Shown: positions 25,442-33,852, counted from the first letter of the stretch. The stretch is DNA of 64,000 nt from Halalkalicoccus sp. CGA53 (GCF_036429475.1 NZ_CP144125.1:2542001-2606000), one strand, 5' to 3'. Notes: generated from the letters alone by a model not told the origin. Numbers and translations are program-made.

Positions 25442-26665
25442 TCACGACGCCCGGCACCCGGCCGAAATCGGCTCGGCCCGCAGCGCGATCAGGTACTCCG
25501 AGAGGGCGTAGGCCATCCACGCCTGACACCACCGCATCAGCGTGTAGCGTTTGGTGTAGAGCCTGTGTTCGCGGAAGTAGAACCGGCCGCCGCCGCCGTA
25601 GAGATGGCCGAGCGCCCAGTCGATGATCCGCTCAACGAACTCGAACTCGCCGACCTCGCTGAAGACGATGATCCCCTGGGCGACGGCGTGGATGTCCTTC
25701 GGATACCGCCGGCGCTCGTCCCAGTTCGGCGCGCCGTCGGAGGCGAAGAGCGTCTTCCTGTAGAAGGCGACCGCCCGGCGGATCGCGTCGGTGTACCGGT
25801 CGGCGCCCGTGATCGCCTCGTAGCGCAGCAGACACTCGATGATGAAGCCGTTGTGGTGGTTGTCCATCGAGAGGTGCGAGCTCTCGGGCGGGTCGCGGTA
25901 GTACCACCCGCCGTCGGCGGTCTGTCGGCTCACGATGTAGTCGAAGAGCGCCGTCGCACACTCGATGAGCTCCTCGCCGCCGAAGCGGGCGTAGACGTCG
26001 ACGAGGATACGCGCGCCGATGCCCACCGCGTTGACCGTGTAGTACTCCGTAGTGTTCGAGGGGACGTATTTGATCCGCGCGCCGTCCTCGCGTTCGGTGT
26101 ACTCCAGGTCGGTGAGGACGAACTCCGCGGCGGTCCGGGCCATCTCACCGTACGTCGGATCGAGGTGTTCGCCGGCGAGCAGCCCCTGGACGGCGAAGCC
26201 GGTCGAGACGACGTCCGGGTCCGCGAGCGTCCCCATCCGGTCCGGGTGCTGGATGCGGTGCTGGTGCGAGCCACAGAACCCGCTGTAGCCCGGGGTGCGG
26301 TTCTCGACGAGCCAGGAGAGCAGGTCGTCGGCCTCGCGCTCGTAGCACTCCCGGTCGAACAGCCGCGCGGCGTTGACGTTCGCCATCGCGAACAGCCCCG
26401 TCCCCTTGAAGCTCTGTCTGGGGATCACCCCCGCGTACGGCCTGAGGTTGATCGGCGCCCGTTTGATCGTCTCCTGTACCGCGAGGTTCAGCCACCGGTT
26501 CTCGACCGGGACCATAGCGAGGAGCTCGCTGCTCATCCCGTCGGCGTAGTCCCAGCCGGTGTACTCGCGCTCGCGGGCGTAGCGAAGCGTCTCCGAGAGC
26601 AGCTGTGGCGCGTGAGAAGGGCCGGTCACGGTGCCGTTCCTCGATTCGGACCGGAGGGAAACCAT
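25442..26665 (-). CDS. Alpha/alpha-toroid protein, second copy
   Basis: This 407-residue protein is a paralogue of the protein at 11413-12636 and has the same length. Shared blocks are YAREREYTGWDYADGMSSEL near 30, RAPINLRPY, KGTGLFAMANVN, GGWYYRDPPESSHLSMDNHH near 265 and a C-terminal YTLMRWCQAWMAYALSEYL. The conserved Trp, His and Asp residues suggest an active site rather than a structural repeat, and a glycan lyase, epimerase or hydrolase is plausible. The promoter element is centred 31 nt before the ATG. It leads the run 26665 to 21517 with the propeller, Gfo/Idh, flippase and GT-C genes. Confidence 0.65.
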   Translation of the reverse strand: MVSLRSESRNGTVTGPSHAPQLLSETLRYAREREYTGWDYADGMSSELLAMVPVENRWLNLAVQETIKRAPINLRPYAGVIPRQSFKGTGLFAMANVNAARLFDRECYEREADDLLSWLVENRTPGYSGFCGSHQHRIQHPDRMGTLADPDVVSTGFAVQGLLAGEHLDPTYGEMARTAAEFVLTDLEYTEREDGARIKYVPSNTTEYYTVNAVGIGARILVDVYARFGGEELIECATALFDYIVSRQTADGGWYYRDPPESSHLSMDNHHNGFIIECLLRYEAITGADRYTDAIRRAVAFYRKTLFASDGAPNWDERRRYPKDIHAVAQGIIVFSEVGEFEFVERIIDWALGHLYGGGGRFYFREHRLYTKRYTLMRWCQAWMAYALSEYLIALRAEPISAGCRAS

Positions 26666-26692
26666 CGCCGTTCCTACGGGTGGGGCGGGCCC

Positions 26693-26710
26693 TTGTTATG
26701 ACTCGCCTGT
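26693..26710 (-). promoter_or_regulatory. RNARS-N6-ATAACWA element, toroid copy 2
   Basis: On the minus strand: ACAGG, CGAGTC, ATAACAA, centred 31 nt before the ATG at 26665. Confidence 0.55.
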
Positions 26711-26735
26711 GGGGACGTCGGACGGGGCGGCTCCC

Positions 26736-26753
26736 GTAACGGGGGAGTAATTA
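26736..26753 (+). promoter_or_regulatory. RNARS-N6-ATAACWA variant, DUF354 gene
   Basis: GTAAC, GGGGGA, GTAATTA, centred 31 nt before the ATG at 26781. It forms a divergent pair with the element at 26693. Confidence 0.45.
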
Positions 26754-26780
26754 GGTGGCTGACCGCCGTAGCGGGAGGGG

Positions 26781-27875
26781 ATGCGCTACGTGCTCTTTAC
26801 GAACACCCCCGCACACGTCCATCTGTATAAACACGTCGTGCGGCGGCTCCTCGATGGAGGTCACCGGGTGCTGGTTCTCGCCCGCGAGTACGGCTGTACG
26901 CTCGACCTGCTGGAGTACTACGACCTGCCCTATCGTTCCTACGGGCGGTGTGACACGACGAAACGGTCGCTCATCCGCAACCTCCCCGAGCAGTACGCGA
27001 CGCTGATCAGGGAGACCCGCCGGTTCGACCCGGACCTCATCTTCGGCATGGGGTCGTACTCCGCGCACGCGGGCCTCTCCTCGGGGACGCCGACGGTGCT
27101 CGTCCTCGACTCGGAGCCGACCGGCCTCGACCACCGGCTCTCGACGCCGTTCGCGCGGACGATCCTCACCCCGCACACGTTCAGGAAGGACCTGGGCGAG
27201 AGCCACTACCGGTTCACCGGCTACAAGGAGTGCGCGTACCTCCACCCGGAGGTGTTCAGCCCCTCGACGAACGTCAGGGATCGGCTCGGCCTCGGGGAGG
27301 AGGTGCCGTACGCGATCGTCCGGTTCAACGCCTTCGGCTCGCACCACGACGTCCACGCCCGGGGGTTCACCGACGAGCAGCGCTACGCGCTCATCGACCA
27401 CCTGAGCGAGCACGCGACGGTGTTCGTCTCCGACGAGGGCTGTGGCATCGACCTCGAAGCCACGGAGGCGAGACCGTTCGACCTCCACCCCGCAGAGCTC
27501 CACCAGGCGCTCGCCGGGGCGCGGCTGCTCGTCGCGGACTCGCAGACGATCGTGACCGAGGCCGCGCTCGTCGGGACGCCGGCGATCCGCTCGAACTCGT
27601 TCGTCGGCGACGACGACATGGGAAACTTCATCGAACTCGAACGGAACGGGCTGGTGAGAAACCTTCGAGAGTTCGACGCGGTCCTCGAGGCCGCGACCGC
27701 GTTCGCGACCGATCCGGCGCTCGGGGAACGGGTCGGCCGCCGGCGGCTCGACTACCTCGGGGGGATGGTGAACCTCACCGACCTCCTCGTCGAGGTGGCC
27801 GAGGGCGGCGGCGAGGTCGAGGGCGTGCGTGGGATCCGGAGGGACTCGCCTACTCCGGGCTGCCTGGTCCACTGA
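26781..27875 (+). CDS. DUF354 protein, second copy
   Basis: This 364-residue member of DUF354 begins MRYVLFTNTPAHVHLYKHVV, the usual nucleotide-binding start. Later landmarks are DPDLIFGMGSYSAHAGLSSG, TGYKECAYLHPEVF (compare YDGYKEDVY in the copy at 14076) and ARLLVADSQTIVTEAALVGT followed by PAIRSNSFVGDDDMGNF, the family's conserved C-terminal loop. The fold is GT-B-like; the reaction is unproven. Its last 26 bases overlap the end of the convergent DUF7344 gene. It is more like typical archaeal DUF354 than the first copy. Confidence 0.8.
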   Translation: MRYVLFTNTPAHVHLYKHVVRRLLDGGHRVLVLAREYGCTLDLLEYYDLPYRSYGRCDTTKRSLIRNLPEQYATLIRETRRFDPDLIFGMGSYSAHAGLSSGTPTVLVLDSEPTGLDHRLSTPFARTILTPHTFRKDLGESHYRFTGYKECAYLHPEVFSPSTNVRDRLGLGEEVPYAIVRFNAFGSHHDVHARGFTDEQRYALIDHLSEHATVFVSDEGCGIDLEATEARPFDLHPAELHQALAGARLLVADSQTIVTEAALVGTPAIRSNSFVGDDDMGNFIELERNGLVRNLREFDAVLEAATAFATDPALGERVGRRRLDYLGGMVNLTDLLVEVAEGGGEVEGVRGIRRDSPTPGCLVH

Positions 27876-28476
27876 TCGGGGCGATACCGGCCTCCTTCTC
27901 CACGCTGTGGACGACCGCGACGATCGCGAACCCGAGGACGCCCGCGGCGACGAGCACCTGCGAGTGCTGGGTGAGTTCGAGGACGAGCGCGCTCGCGCCG
28001 ACCGCGTAGAAGCCGACCATCGCGAGGTACCACGTCGTCCACGACCGACCCTCCTCGTCCCCGTCGATGTACGTGTCGAGTTCGTCGACGCGCGGGCCGA
28101 GCTCGATCCGGTGGCGCTCTTTGTCGTGTCGCAACACCCCCTTCTCGACCAGTAGCGGGAGGTGAGTTTGATAGAGCGAGACGTGAACGCGACGGTACTG
28201 TCGGCGCTCGACCGCATCCGGCTCGATGCCGTTCTCCTCGGCGGCGATCGCCGTGACGAGCGCTTCCATCCCGCAGCGACCCCCGTTCCGTTTCAGATAC
28301 CGGATCGCGTGCCGCCGCCGCGAGTTCGAGAGGAGGCCGAATATCTCGCCCTGTGTGAGCTGGCGCTGGTCGAGCAGCATCGGTTCGAACAGCCTCTCGG
28401 CGCCCCGCTTCGCTCCCCAGAGGAGTCGTCGCGAGCGGTCGGCGGCGGTCCCCGTTTCCTGGTCTTCGGTGGACAT
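27850..28476 (-). CDS. DUF7344 winged-helix protein with membrane tail, copy 2
   Basis: This 208-residue protein has a DUF7344 domain at about 40-135: LTQGEIFGLLSNSRRRHAIR and RRVHVSLYQTHLPLLVEKGV align with the copy at 5005. Two hydrophobic segments follow near the C-terminus. The start (MSTEDQETGT) was taken at the first ATG. Membrane anchoring suggests sensing at the cell surface, but that is inference. It overlaps the 3' end of the DUF354 gene convergently. Confidence 0.8.
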   Translation of the reverse strand: MSTEDQETGTAADRSRRLLWGAKRGAERLFEPMLLDQRQLTQGEIFGLLSNSRRRHAIRYLKRNGGRCGMEALVTAIAAEENGIEPDAVERRQYRRVHVSLYQTHLPLLVEKGVLRHDKERHRIELGPRVDELDTYIDGDEEGRSWTTWYLAMVGFYAVGASALVLELTQHSQVLVAAGVLGFAIVAVVHSVEKEAGIAPISGPGSPE

Positions 28477-28602
28477 GTATCCCGGGTAGAACCGCCCGTG
28501 AAGTTGTTACGTTGATACTTCTGTTCGCACGGTCGCCCTACTGATGCCCTGGCTTGGGGCCGGCCGGAGTGCGGTCCCCGTTCGCGGGGCTGGGCGACCG
28601 GG

Positions 28603-28620
28603 GCAAGCGAGCTATAACAA
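28603..28620 (+). promoter_or_regulatory. RNARS-N6-ATAACWA element, GT2 operon
   Basis: GCAAG, CGAGCT, ATAACAA, centred 30 nt before the small-ORF ATG at 28647 and 96 nt before the glycosyltransferase. Confidence 0.55.
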
Positions 28621-28646
28621 TGCTCCGGGAGAGGAGAGCGCTGGGT

Positions 28647-28712
28647 ATGCGACGAGCGACGCCCGGAGACCGGCCAGACGCCCCGGGCCTACCGATAGGG
28701 GGTCGGAACTGA
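28647..28712 (+). CDS. Possible upstream small ORF, 21 aa
   Basis: This frame of 21 codons begins MRRATPGDRPDAPG; its TGA directly abuts the ATG of the glycosyltransferase gene. Its start lies exactly 30 nt from the promoter element, where other genes of the region begin. No family is recognised. It is a candidate leader or coupling ORF. Confidence 0.35.
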   Translation: MRRATPGDRPDAPGLPIGGRN

Positions 28713-29741
28713 ATGTACGAGGGACGCACGGTCGGGATCGTGATCCCCGCGTACAACGAGGAGGGGTTCGTCGGGCGTGTCATCGAGACCGCCCCGCCGT
28801 ACGTCGACCGGATCTACGCGATCGACGACGGCTCCTCGGACGGCACCTGGGACGAGATCAGGCGTGCGGCGGCACGGAAGAACCGGGTCGTGGGGCAGGC
28901 GATCAGCGCGGACGGCGGTTCCGCGACGCTCGACCGGCAGGTCGTCGCGCTCCGTCACCCGACGAACAGGGGTGTCGGCGCGAGCATCAAACTGGGCTAC
29001 GAACGGGCGCTGTCCGACGGCCTCGACGTCGTCGCGGTGATGAACGGCGACGGCCAGATGGACCCGGAGGCGCTCACGCTCCTGCTCGATCCGCTCGCCG
29101 AGGGCGAGGCCGAGTTCGCGAAGGGAAACCGCCTCCGCTCGCCCGACCACCGCGAGGGGATGAGCCGGTGGCGACTGTTCGGCAACGCGCTGCTCTCGTT
29201 TCTCACAAAGGTCGCCAGCGGCTACTGGAAGACGATGGACCCACAGAACGGCTACACCGCCATCTCGCGGTCGGCGCTCCTCCGGCTCCCCCTCTCCGAT
29301 CTCTACGACCGTTACGGCTTCTGTAACGACCTGCTGGTGAAACTCAACGCCTGCGAGGCCGAGGTCGCCGACGTGTCGATCCCGGCCGTCTACGGCGAGG
29401 AGTCGAGTACGATCCGCTACTCGACGTTCGTCCCCGGGCTCTCGGTCCTGCTCGTACGGAACTTCTGGTGGCGGCTGACGCGGCGGTATCTCGTTCTCGA
29501 CTTCCACCCCCTGGTGTTCGGCTACGCGATCGGGCTGTTCGCGACCGTCGTCGGCGCCGTCGCGACCCTCCGATCCGTCCTCGGCCCCGATCGGGGCGAC
29601 TCCCGTCTCGTCTCGCTGCTGCTCGCCGTGGTCGGGGCGCTCTCGGTCGTCGCCGCGATGGTCCTCGATATGCGCGAGAACGAGCGCCTCGAGACGAGGA
29701 TCGACGGGGCGGAGGGGCGGGTCGACGGGGTCGAGCGATGA
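28713..29741 (+). CDS. Glycosyltransferase family 2 with two C-terminal membrane helices
   Basis: This 342-residue enzyme of the dolichyl-phosphate-mannose-synthase-like GT2 group has VGIVIPAYNEEGFVGRVIE at the nucleotide-binding end and IYAIDDGSSDGTWDEI. The metal/acceptor motif is VVAVMNGDGQMDPEAL near 110, followed by KTMDPQNGYTAISRSAL and two hydrophobic helices near 265-315. It would move a sugar from a nucleotide donor to a polyprenyl phosphate or glycan at the inner membrane face. Its last codon overlaps the ATG of the epimerase gene (ATGA), making an operon with 29738 and 30790. Confidence 0.88.
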   Translation: MYEGRTVGIVIPAYNEEGFVGRVIETAPPYVDRIYAIDDGSSDGTWDEIRRAAARKNRVVGQAISADGGSATLDRQVVALRHPTNRGVGASIKLGYERALSDGLDVVAVMNGDGQMDPEALTLLLDPLAEGEAEFAKGNRLRSPDHREGMSRWRLFGNALLSFLTKVASGYWKTMDPQNGYTAISRSALLRLPLSDLYDRYGFCNDLLVKLNACEAEVADVSIPAVYGEESSTIRYSTFVPGLSVLLVRNFWWRLTRRYLVLDFHPLVFGYAIGLFATVVGAVATLRSVLGPDRGDSRLVSLLLAVVGALSVVAAMVLDMRENERLETRIDGAEGRVDGVER

Positions 29742-30784
29742 AGCTGCTCACCGTCCTCGGGACGCGCCCGCAGTACGTGAAGGCGTTTCCCGTCTGTCGT
29801 GAACTCGACGGGATCGACCACGTCCTGATCGACACCGGCCAGCACTACGACGAGACGCTCTCGGGGGTGTTCCGGGAGGAGCTCGACATCCCCGTCGACT
29901 ACGACCTCGACGTCGGTTCGGGAAGCCACGGCGAGCAGACCGCGACGATGCTCGCGGAGATCGAGTCGGTGATCGAAGCGGAGGAACCCGACACCGTCCT
30001 CGTCTACGGCGATACGAACTCGACGCTCGCCGCCGCGCTCGCGACCGCGAAGCTCCCACCGACGCTCGCACACGTCGAGGCCGGCACGCGCAGCTACAAC
30101 CGGTCGATGCCCGAGGAGCTCAACCGGGTGATGGTCGATCACGTCTCGGACCTGCTGTTCGCCCCCACCGACACCGCGGTGAGAAACCTCGGGAACGAGG
30201 GGATCACCGAGGGTGTCGTCAACACCGGCGACGTGATGTACGACGCGCTGTTGCTCGCCCGGGAGTACGCCGGGGACCGGGGGGTCTTCGAGGAGCTGCC
30301 GGTCGACCCCGGCGAGTACCTCCTCGCGACGGTCCACCGACCCCGGAACACCGACGACAGCGAGCGCCTCCGGACGATCGTCTCGGCGCTCGCCGACGCG
30401 TCGCTCCCGGTGCTCTTCCCGGCACACCCCCGCGTGCGAAACCGACTCTCCGAACTCGGCGTCGATCTCGGGGCCTCGATCCATCCCATCGAGCCGGTCG
30501 GCTACCTCGACTTCGTCGCGCTGCTCGACGGTGCCGAACGGGTCGTCACCGACTCCGGCGGGGTGCAGAAGGAGGCGTTCATGCTCGCGACCCCCTGTGT
30601 GACGCTCCGCGAGGACACCGAGTGGGACGAGACGGTCGAGCGGGGCTGGAACCGGCTCGTCGGCGCGGACGGGCCGGCGATCGCCGAGGCGCTCGACGCC
30701 GAGTACGAGCGTGCCGACGGCCCGCCGCTGTTCGGCGACGGCACCGCCGCGCGAGCGATCGTCGCCGCCCTCGAGCGCGGCTGA
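29738..30784 (+). CDS. UDP-GlcNAc 2-epimerase-type enzyme, second copy
   Basis: This 348-residue enzyme has the complete 2-epimerase signature: GTRPQYVKAFPV at the start, DTGQHYDETLS, SHGEQTATML, YGDTNSTLAAAL, HVEAGTRSYNRSMPEELNRV, HVSDLLFAPT, TVHRPRNTD and TDSGGVQKEA. GTRPQ in place of GTRPE, and the NTxD rather than ENVD loop, place it apart from the copy at 7139, closer to the branch acting on other UDP-2-acetamido sugars. The exact substrate is open. The ATG overlaps the preceding gene's stop, and the longer upstream frame was rejected because it runs inside that gene. Confidence 0.85.
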   Translation: MKLLTVLGTRPQYVKAFPVCRELDGIDHVLIDTGQHYDETLSGVFREELDIPVDYDLDVGSGSHGEQTATMLAEIESVIEAEEPDTVLVYGDTNSTLAAALATAKLPPTLAHVEAGTRSYNRSMPEELNRVMVDHVSDLLFAPTDTAVRNLGNEGITEGVVNTGDVMYDALLLAREYAGDRGVFEELPVDPGEYLLATVHRPRNTDDSERLRTIVSALADASLPVLFPAHPRVRNRLSELGVDLGASIHPIEPVGYLDFVALLDGAERVVTDSGGVQKEAFMLATPCVTLREDTEWDETVERGWNRLVGADGPAIAEALDAEYERADGPPLFGDGTAARAIVAALERG

Positions 30785-30789
30785 TCGGG

Positions 30790-31665
30790 ATGGACGACCC
30801 GTACCCGTTCGCGCTCTGTCTCACCCACGACGTCGACCGGCCGTACAAGACCTACCAGTCGTGGTACTACGCGCTCAGAGAGCGCTCTCCCTACCACCTC
30901 CGGACGGCGCTCACCTCGGAGAACCCGTACTGGCGTTTCGAACGGCTGATGGCGATCGAGGAGGAACTCGGCGTCCGATCGGCGTTCTACGTGCTGAACG
31001 AGCCGCACATCCTCACGAAACCCCCGCGTGCGCTCTCCGATCCGACCCGCTGGCTCGAACACCTCGGCCGGTACGATCCCACGTCGCTGGAGATGGCGGC
31101 GGCGATACGGAGCCTCGACCGGGGCGGCTGGGAGATCGGACTCCACGCATCCTACGACTCGGCGGGGAGCGAGTCCCGACTCCGCGAGGAGAAACGGGTC
31201 GTCGAGGGGGTCGTCGGCCACGAGGTACGCGGTGTGCGCCACCACCACCTCCGGATCGAGGGCCGGGAGACGTGGGAGAAACACGCCCGAATCGGTCTGC
31301 GCTACGACACGAGCCTCGGGTCGGCGTCGAGCTACGGCTACGAGCACGGCTACCGCCCGCTCCGACCGTTCGGCGACGAGTTCCTCGTCTTCCCGCTCAC
31401 GCTCATGGAGGTCGCGCTCCCCGACGTCGCGGCCGCCCCGGAGCGGGCCTGGTCCGTCTGCGAACGACTGCTGGCGGAGGCACGCGAGAACCGGGCTGTG
31501 TGTACCGTCCTCTGGCATCCCCGCTACTTCGACGAGCGGGAGTTTCCCGGGTTCACCGAGCTCTACCGCCGTCTCGTCGACCGTGCGCTCGCGATGGGCG
31601 CGTGGGTCGGCCCGCCGGGCGAGCTCCACGGGAGACTCGTCGACGGCCCGATCGCGGACTGTTGA
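30790..31665 (+). CDS. Polysaccharide deacetylase-like protein
   Basis: This 291-residue protein has a NodB-like fold of the kind common in archaeal glycan loci. FALCLTHDVDRPYKTYQSWY is motif 1 (the THDVD acidic pair). RSAFYVLNEP, GWEIGLHASYDSAG (motif 2), EVRGVRHHHLRI, RYDTSLGSASSYGYEHGYRP and VLWHPRYFDE (terminal His) follow. It starts six bases after the epimerase stop and is the last gene of the GT2 operon. Probably it deacetylates an intermediate; it has no secretion signal. Confidence 0.8.
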   Translation: MDDPYPFALCLTHDVDRPYKTYQSWYYALRERSPYHLRTALTSENPYWRFERLMAIEEELGVRSAFYVLNEPHILTKPPRALSDPTRWLEHLGRYDPTSLEMAAAIRSLDRGGWEIGLHASYDSAGSESRLREEKRVVEGVVGHEVRGVRHHHLRIEGRETWEKHARIGLRYDTSLGSASSYGYEHGYRPLRPFGDEFLVFPLTLMEVALPDVAAAPERAWSVCERLLAEARENRAVCTVLWHPRYFDEREFPGFTELYRRLVDRALAMGAWVGPPGELHGRLVDGPIADC

Positions 31666-31735
31666 CGGTGTGACTCGACGGTCCGATGGCCGGACGAACG
31701 CTCGGTTATTGCCCATCGGCGACCAGTAGTATCGT

Positions 31736-31882
31736 GTGCACAGGAACATCAGGCTCCGGGATCGGTGGGGCTATCGGACCGTCGTCTGTCGGGAGTGTGG
31801 CTGTCGGGTCACGCAGTCGACCCCGTTTCGGATGCAGATGTCGATCATCTACTGCGACCGCTGTGGCGTGCGGATGCACTGA
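31736..31882 (+). CDS. Possible small zinc-ribbon protein
   Basis: This 48-codon frame starts with GTG and has cysteines at 18, 21, 23, 40 and 43. CRECGCRVTQSTPFRMQMS and IIYCDRCGVRMH form two CxxC knuckles about 20 residues apart. The double-knuckle spacing is unlikely by chance, but the start is weak and I cannot name a family. It could be a free-standing zinc ribbon or the tail of a lost gene. It is too short and oddly started to be sure. Confidence 0.4.
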   Translation: MHRNIRLRDRWGYRTVVCRECGCRVTQSTPFRMQMSIIYCDRCGVRMH

Positions 31883-31947
31883 GGGACCTCCCGATCGGCG
31901 ACGGGACACGCGCCGCGCCCGAGGACGCCGAGGACCGTCCCGACCGA

Positions 31948-32739
31948 TCACTTCGTGTACGCGCTCTCGAAGCGTCGACCGTAGATCCGCCGCGGGTTCC
32001 TCGCTCGCGAGTAGCGCACCTGCGCGGGGACCGTCGACACCCGTGTCGAGACCGAGGTGGGGAGCGGACCGTTCGGAAGCGTCGAGACCGCCGTTGGGTT
32101 TCGCGACGCCGGCCGTCGACTCCCTCCACCGAACGCCTGCCGGTTGTGTTCGTACAGGAGCCGTATCGCGTCGTGTGCGTCGAGCACGGCCGGTCGAACC
32201 GCCTCGACGGTGTCCTCGACGGCCCGCTGAACCGTCTCCTGGAGCTCCTCTCCACCCGATCCGGGATCCGGATCGTCGCCCCCGGCGGTCCGATCCGTGT
32301 CCTCGGAGCCGTCGCCGCCGCTCCCGCCGGTGAGGTCGTCGACCTCGGCTCTCAGTTCGCGTAGCTCCGTCAAGAGCCGCTCCAGATCGACGGCCTCCCA
32401 GAGCTCCCGCAGCTCGATCGCGTCCTTCATCCCGAGGAGGTCTCGCACGTCTACCGACTCCCCGCTGACGACCTTTCCAGGGACCTCGCTCGAACTCAGC
32501 AGTTCGATCAACACGTCCGAGTCGACGACGTCCGGAACCTCCCGTAGGTCGACGCTCTCGAGGAGGTCCTCGATCTCCTCGACGACGTCCCAGATCTCCT
32601 CGACGATCGCGGCCGCCCCCTCGTCGTCCGTGTTCTCCACGACGGCGGTTTTGAGCTGTTCCACACCGTCGACGACCTCGGGGAGTCGGTCCGCTACGCG
32701 TGTGCTGGTCGACCGATCTCCGGTTCGCACGTCACTCAT
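31948..32739 (-). CDS. Acidic coiled-coil protein divergent from gvpA
   Basis: This 263-residue protein has a long acidic helical N-terminal half (EEIWDVVEEIEDLLESVDLR, then ELWEAVDLERLLTELRELRA), a glycine/aspartate linker and a basic C-terminal region with EDTVEAVRPAVLDAHDAIRL. Heptad-like leucines suggest a coiled coil. I do not recognise a named family. It lies divergent from gvpA with 437 bases between, so a gas-vesicle or envelope role is possible but unsupported. The start at 32739 is the first ATG. Confidence 0.6.
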   Translation of the reverse strand: MSDVRTGDRSTSTRVADRLPEVVDGVEQLKTAVVENTDDEGAAAIVEEIWDVVEEIEDLLESVDLREVPDVVDSDVLIELLSSSEVPGKVVSGESVDVRDLLGMKDAIELRELWEAVDLERLLTELRELRAEVDDLTGGSGGDGSEDTDRTAGGDDPDPGSGGEELQETVQRAVEDTVEAVRPAVLDAHDAIRLLYEHNRQAFGGGSRRPASRNPTAVSTLPNGPLPTSVSTRVSTVPAQVRYSRARNPRRIYGRRFESAYTK

Positions 32740-33176
32740 CTCTCCACCCCTCCGACCCCGGACTCCCTCGGACGCCGATCGCCGGCGTGTTCCGTCTCCA
32801 GCACGTCGGCGACGTCGCTCTGTCTGTCGGTTACACCTGTCTTACCCATCTCGTTCGTGTCCCCTCGCGGTTCGTGGACGCCTTCGGCCGACACACGTCG
32901 GTCCGACGGCCACTGCCCACTCCCCGTCGGGACAGTGTACGCTCTCTGAGAGCAACTAGGTAGCGGTTGCGCCGGTGGTCGATCCGCAGTGGTGGGGAAC
33001 TCCACGGTCGACCGGTCCCCGGATCGGCGTTCGTTCGACCGTCGATCCGGACGTATCGGTGCCGTACGGGGACGCGGCTGGAACGCGGAGGCGGTCCGCG
33101 GTTTCGAACGCGGTGCTTGCGGACGCCTGCGACGGGGTAACGTCGAACAACGTGGAAGGGATCTCGAGGTGAAGAG
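32740..33176. other. Divergent intergenic region before gvpA
   Basis: 437 bases lie between the coiled-coil gene and gvpA. A Shine-Dalgarno-like GAGGTGA precedes the gvpA start by a few bases. No ATAACWA element is centred 30 nt before gvpA. No gene is supported. Confidence 0.4.
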
Positions 33177-33437
33177 ATGAGTCAAACACGACCGAACACG
33201 TCGAGTCTCGCCGAGGTACTGGACAGGATCCTCGACAAGGGTGTCGTCATCGACCTCTGGGTGCGGGTCTCGCTGGTCGGCATCGAGATCCTCACGATCG
33301 AGGCACGGGTCGTCATCGCCTCCGTCGACACGTTCCTGCACTACGCGAAGGAGATCTCGAAGCTCGAACACGCGATCGAGGAGGGCGACTACGAGTCCCT
33401 AGAGGAGATCGAGCTCGAAGCGAGACCGTCCGGCTGA
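33177..33437 (+). CDS. gvpA: Gas-vesicle structural protein GvpA-like, solitary
   Basis: This 86-residue protein has the unmistakable GvpA core: [20 protein letters not shown] then [20 protein letters not shown] and [13 protein letters not shown]. GvpA packs as ribs into the hollow protein shell of gas vesicles. It is about ten residues longer than haloarchaeal GvpA (76), with an extended acidic tail. No gvpF-M, N or O genes are visible in the window, so vesicle formation cannot follow from this copy alone. GvpJ and GvpM are paralogues with similar cores and are an alternative. A GAGGTGA-type ribosome site sits just before the ATG. Confidence 0.85.
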   Translation: MSQTRPNTSSLAEVLDRILDKGVVIDLWVRVSLVGIEILTIEARVVIASVDTFLHYAKEISKLEHAIEEGDYESLEEIELEARPSG

Positions 33438-33522
33438 TCGACGTCCCGTTTCGACTTCGATCGGGGGAACCGCGTGCCGAAATACCCGAACCCCGACACA
33501 GTGAACGGACACCGACACGGGA

Positions 33523-33792
33523 TGGAAGACGATCTCGCTCGACGACGGTACGTACGATCGGATGAAGGCCGCACAGGAGGAGGGTGAGAGCGCCTCCGAC
33601 GTCGTCCGGTGGAGCCCCGGCGTCCACCCCGAGGACTACTGGAGTTCTCGACGCCGAGAGCGCGGACGCACTCTCCGAGGCCGTCGAGGAGGGGCAACGC
33701 GTCACGAGCGCGACTACGAGGACCGGGTCGAGCGGATCGGCGGCGTTGAGGTCCGGGGCTACCGAGACGGTCTTCCGCTCGGACCGCACTGA
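33523..33792 (+). pseudogene. RHH/VapB-like antitoxin remnant with frameshifts
   Basis: One frame reads KTISLDDGTYDRMKAAQEEG and continues ESASDVVR, the ribbon-helix-helix start of haloarchaeal VapB/DUF217-type antitoxins. The next frame gives VLDAESADALSEAVEEG. The first frame then resumes with RHERDYEDRVERIGG, the family's C-terminal end. A third shift is needed to reach the ATG at 33523. At least three indels are therefore present and no toxin gene lies next to it. This is a dead antitoxin, or a sequencing-error hot spot. Confidence 0.6.
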
Positions 33793-33808
33793 CCCGTCGT
33801 CCCTCCGG

Positions 33809-33826
33809 GTAAGGCCCGGATAACAA
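33809..33826 (+). promoter_or_regulatory. RNARS-N6-ATAACWA element, FemAB-like gene
   Basis: GTAAG, GCCCGG, ATAACAA, centred 30 nt before the ATG at 33853; it favours that ATG over the GTG at 33850. Confidence 0.55.
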
Positions 33827-33852
33827 ACCCACGTTCGGGGGAGAGTGAGGTG

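Noticed and set aside
31700-31725. CAATAACCG on the minus strand, resembling the shared element
   Set aside because: No minus-strand gene starts downstream within range.
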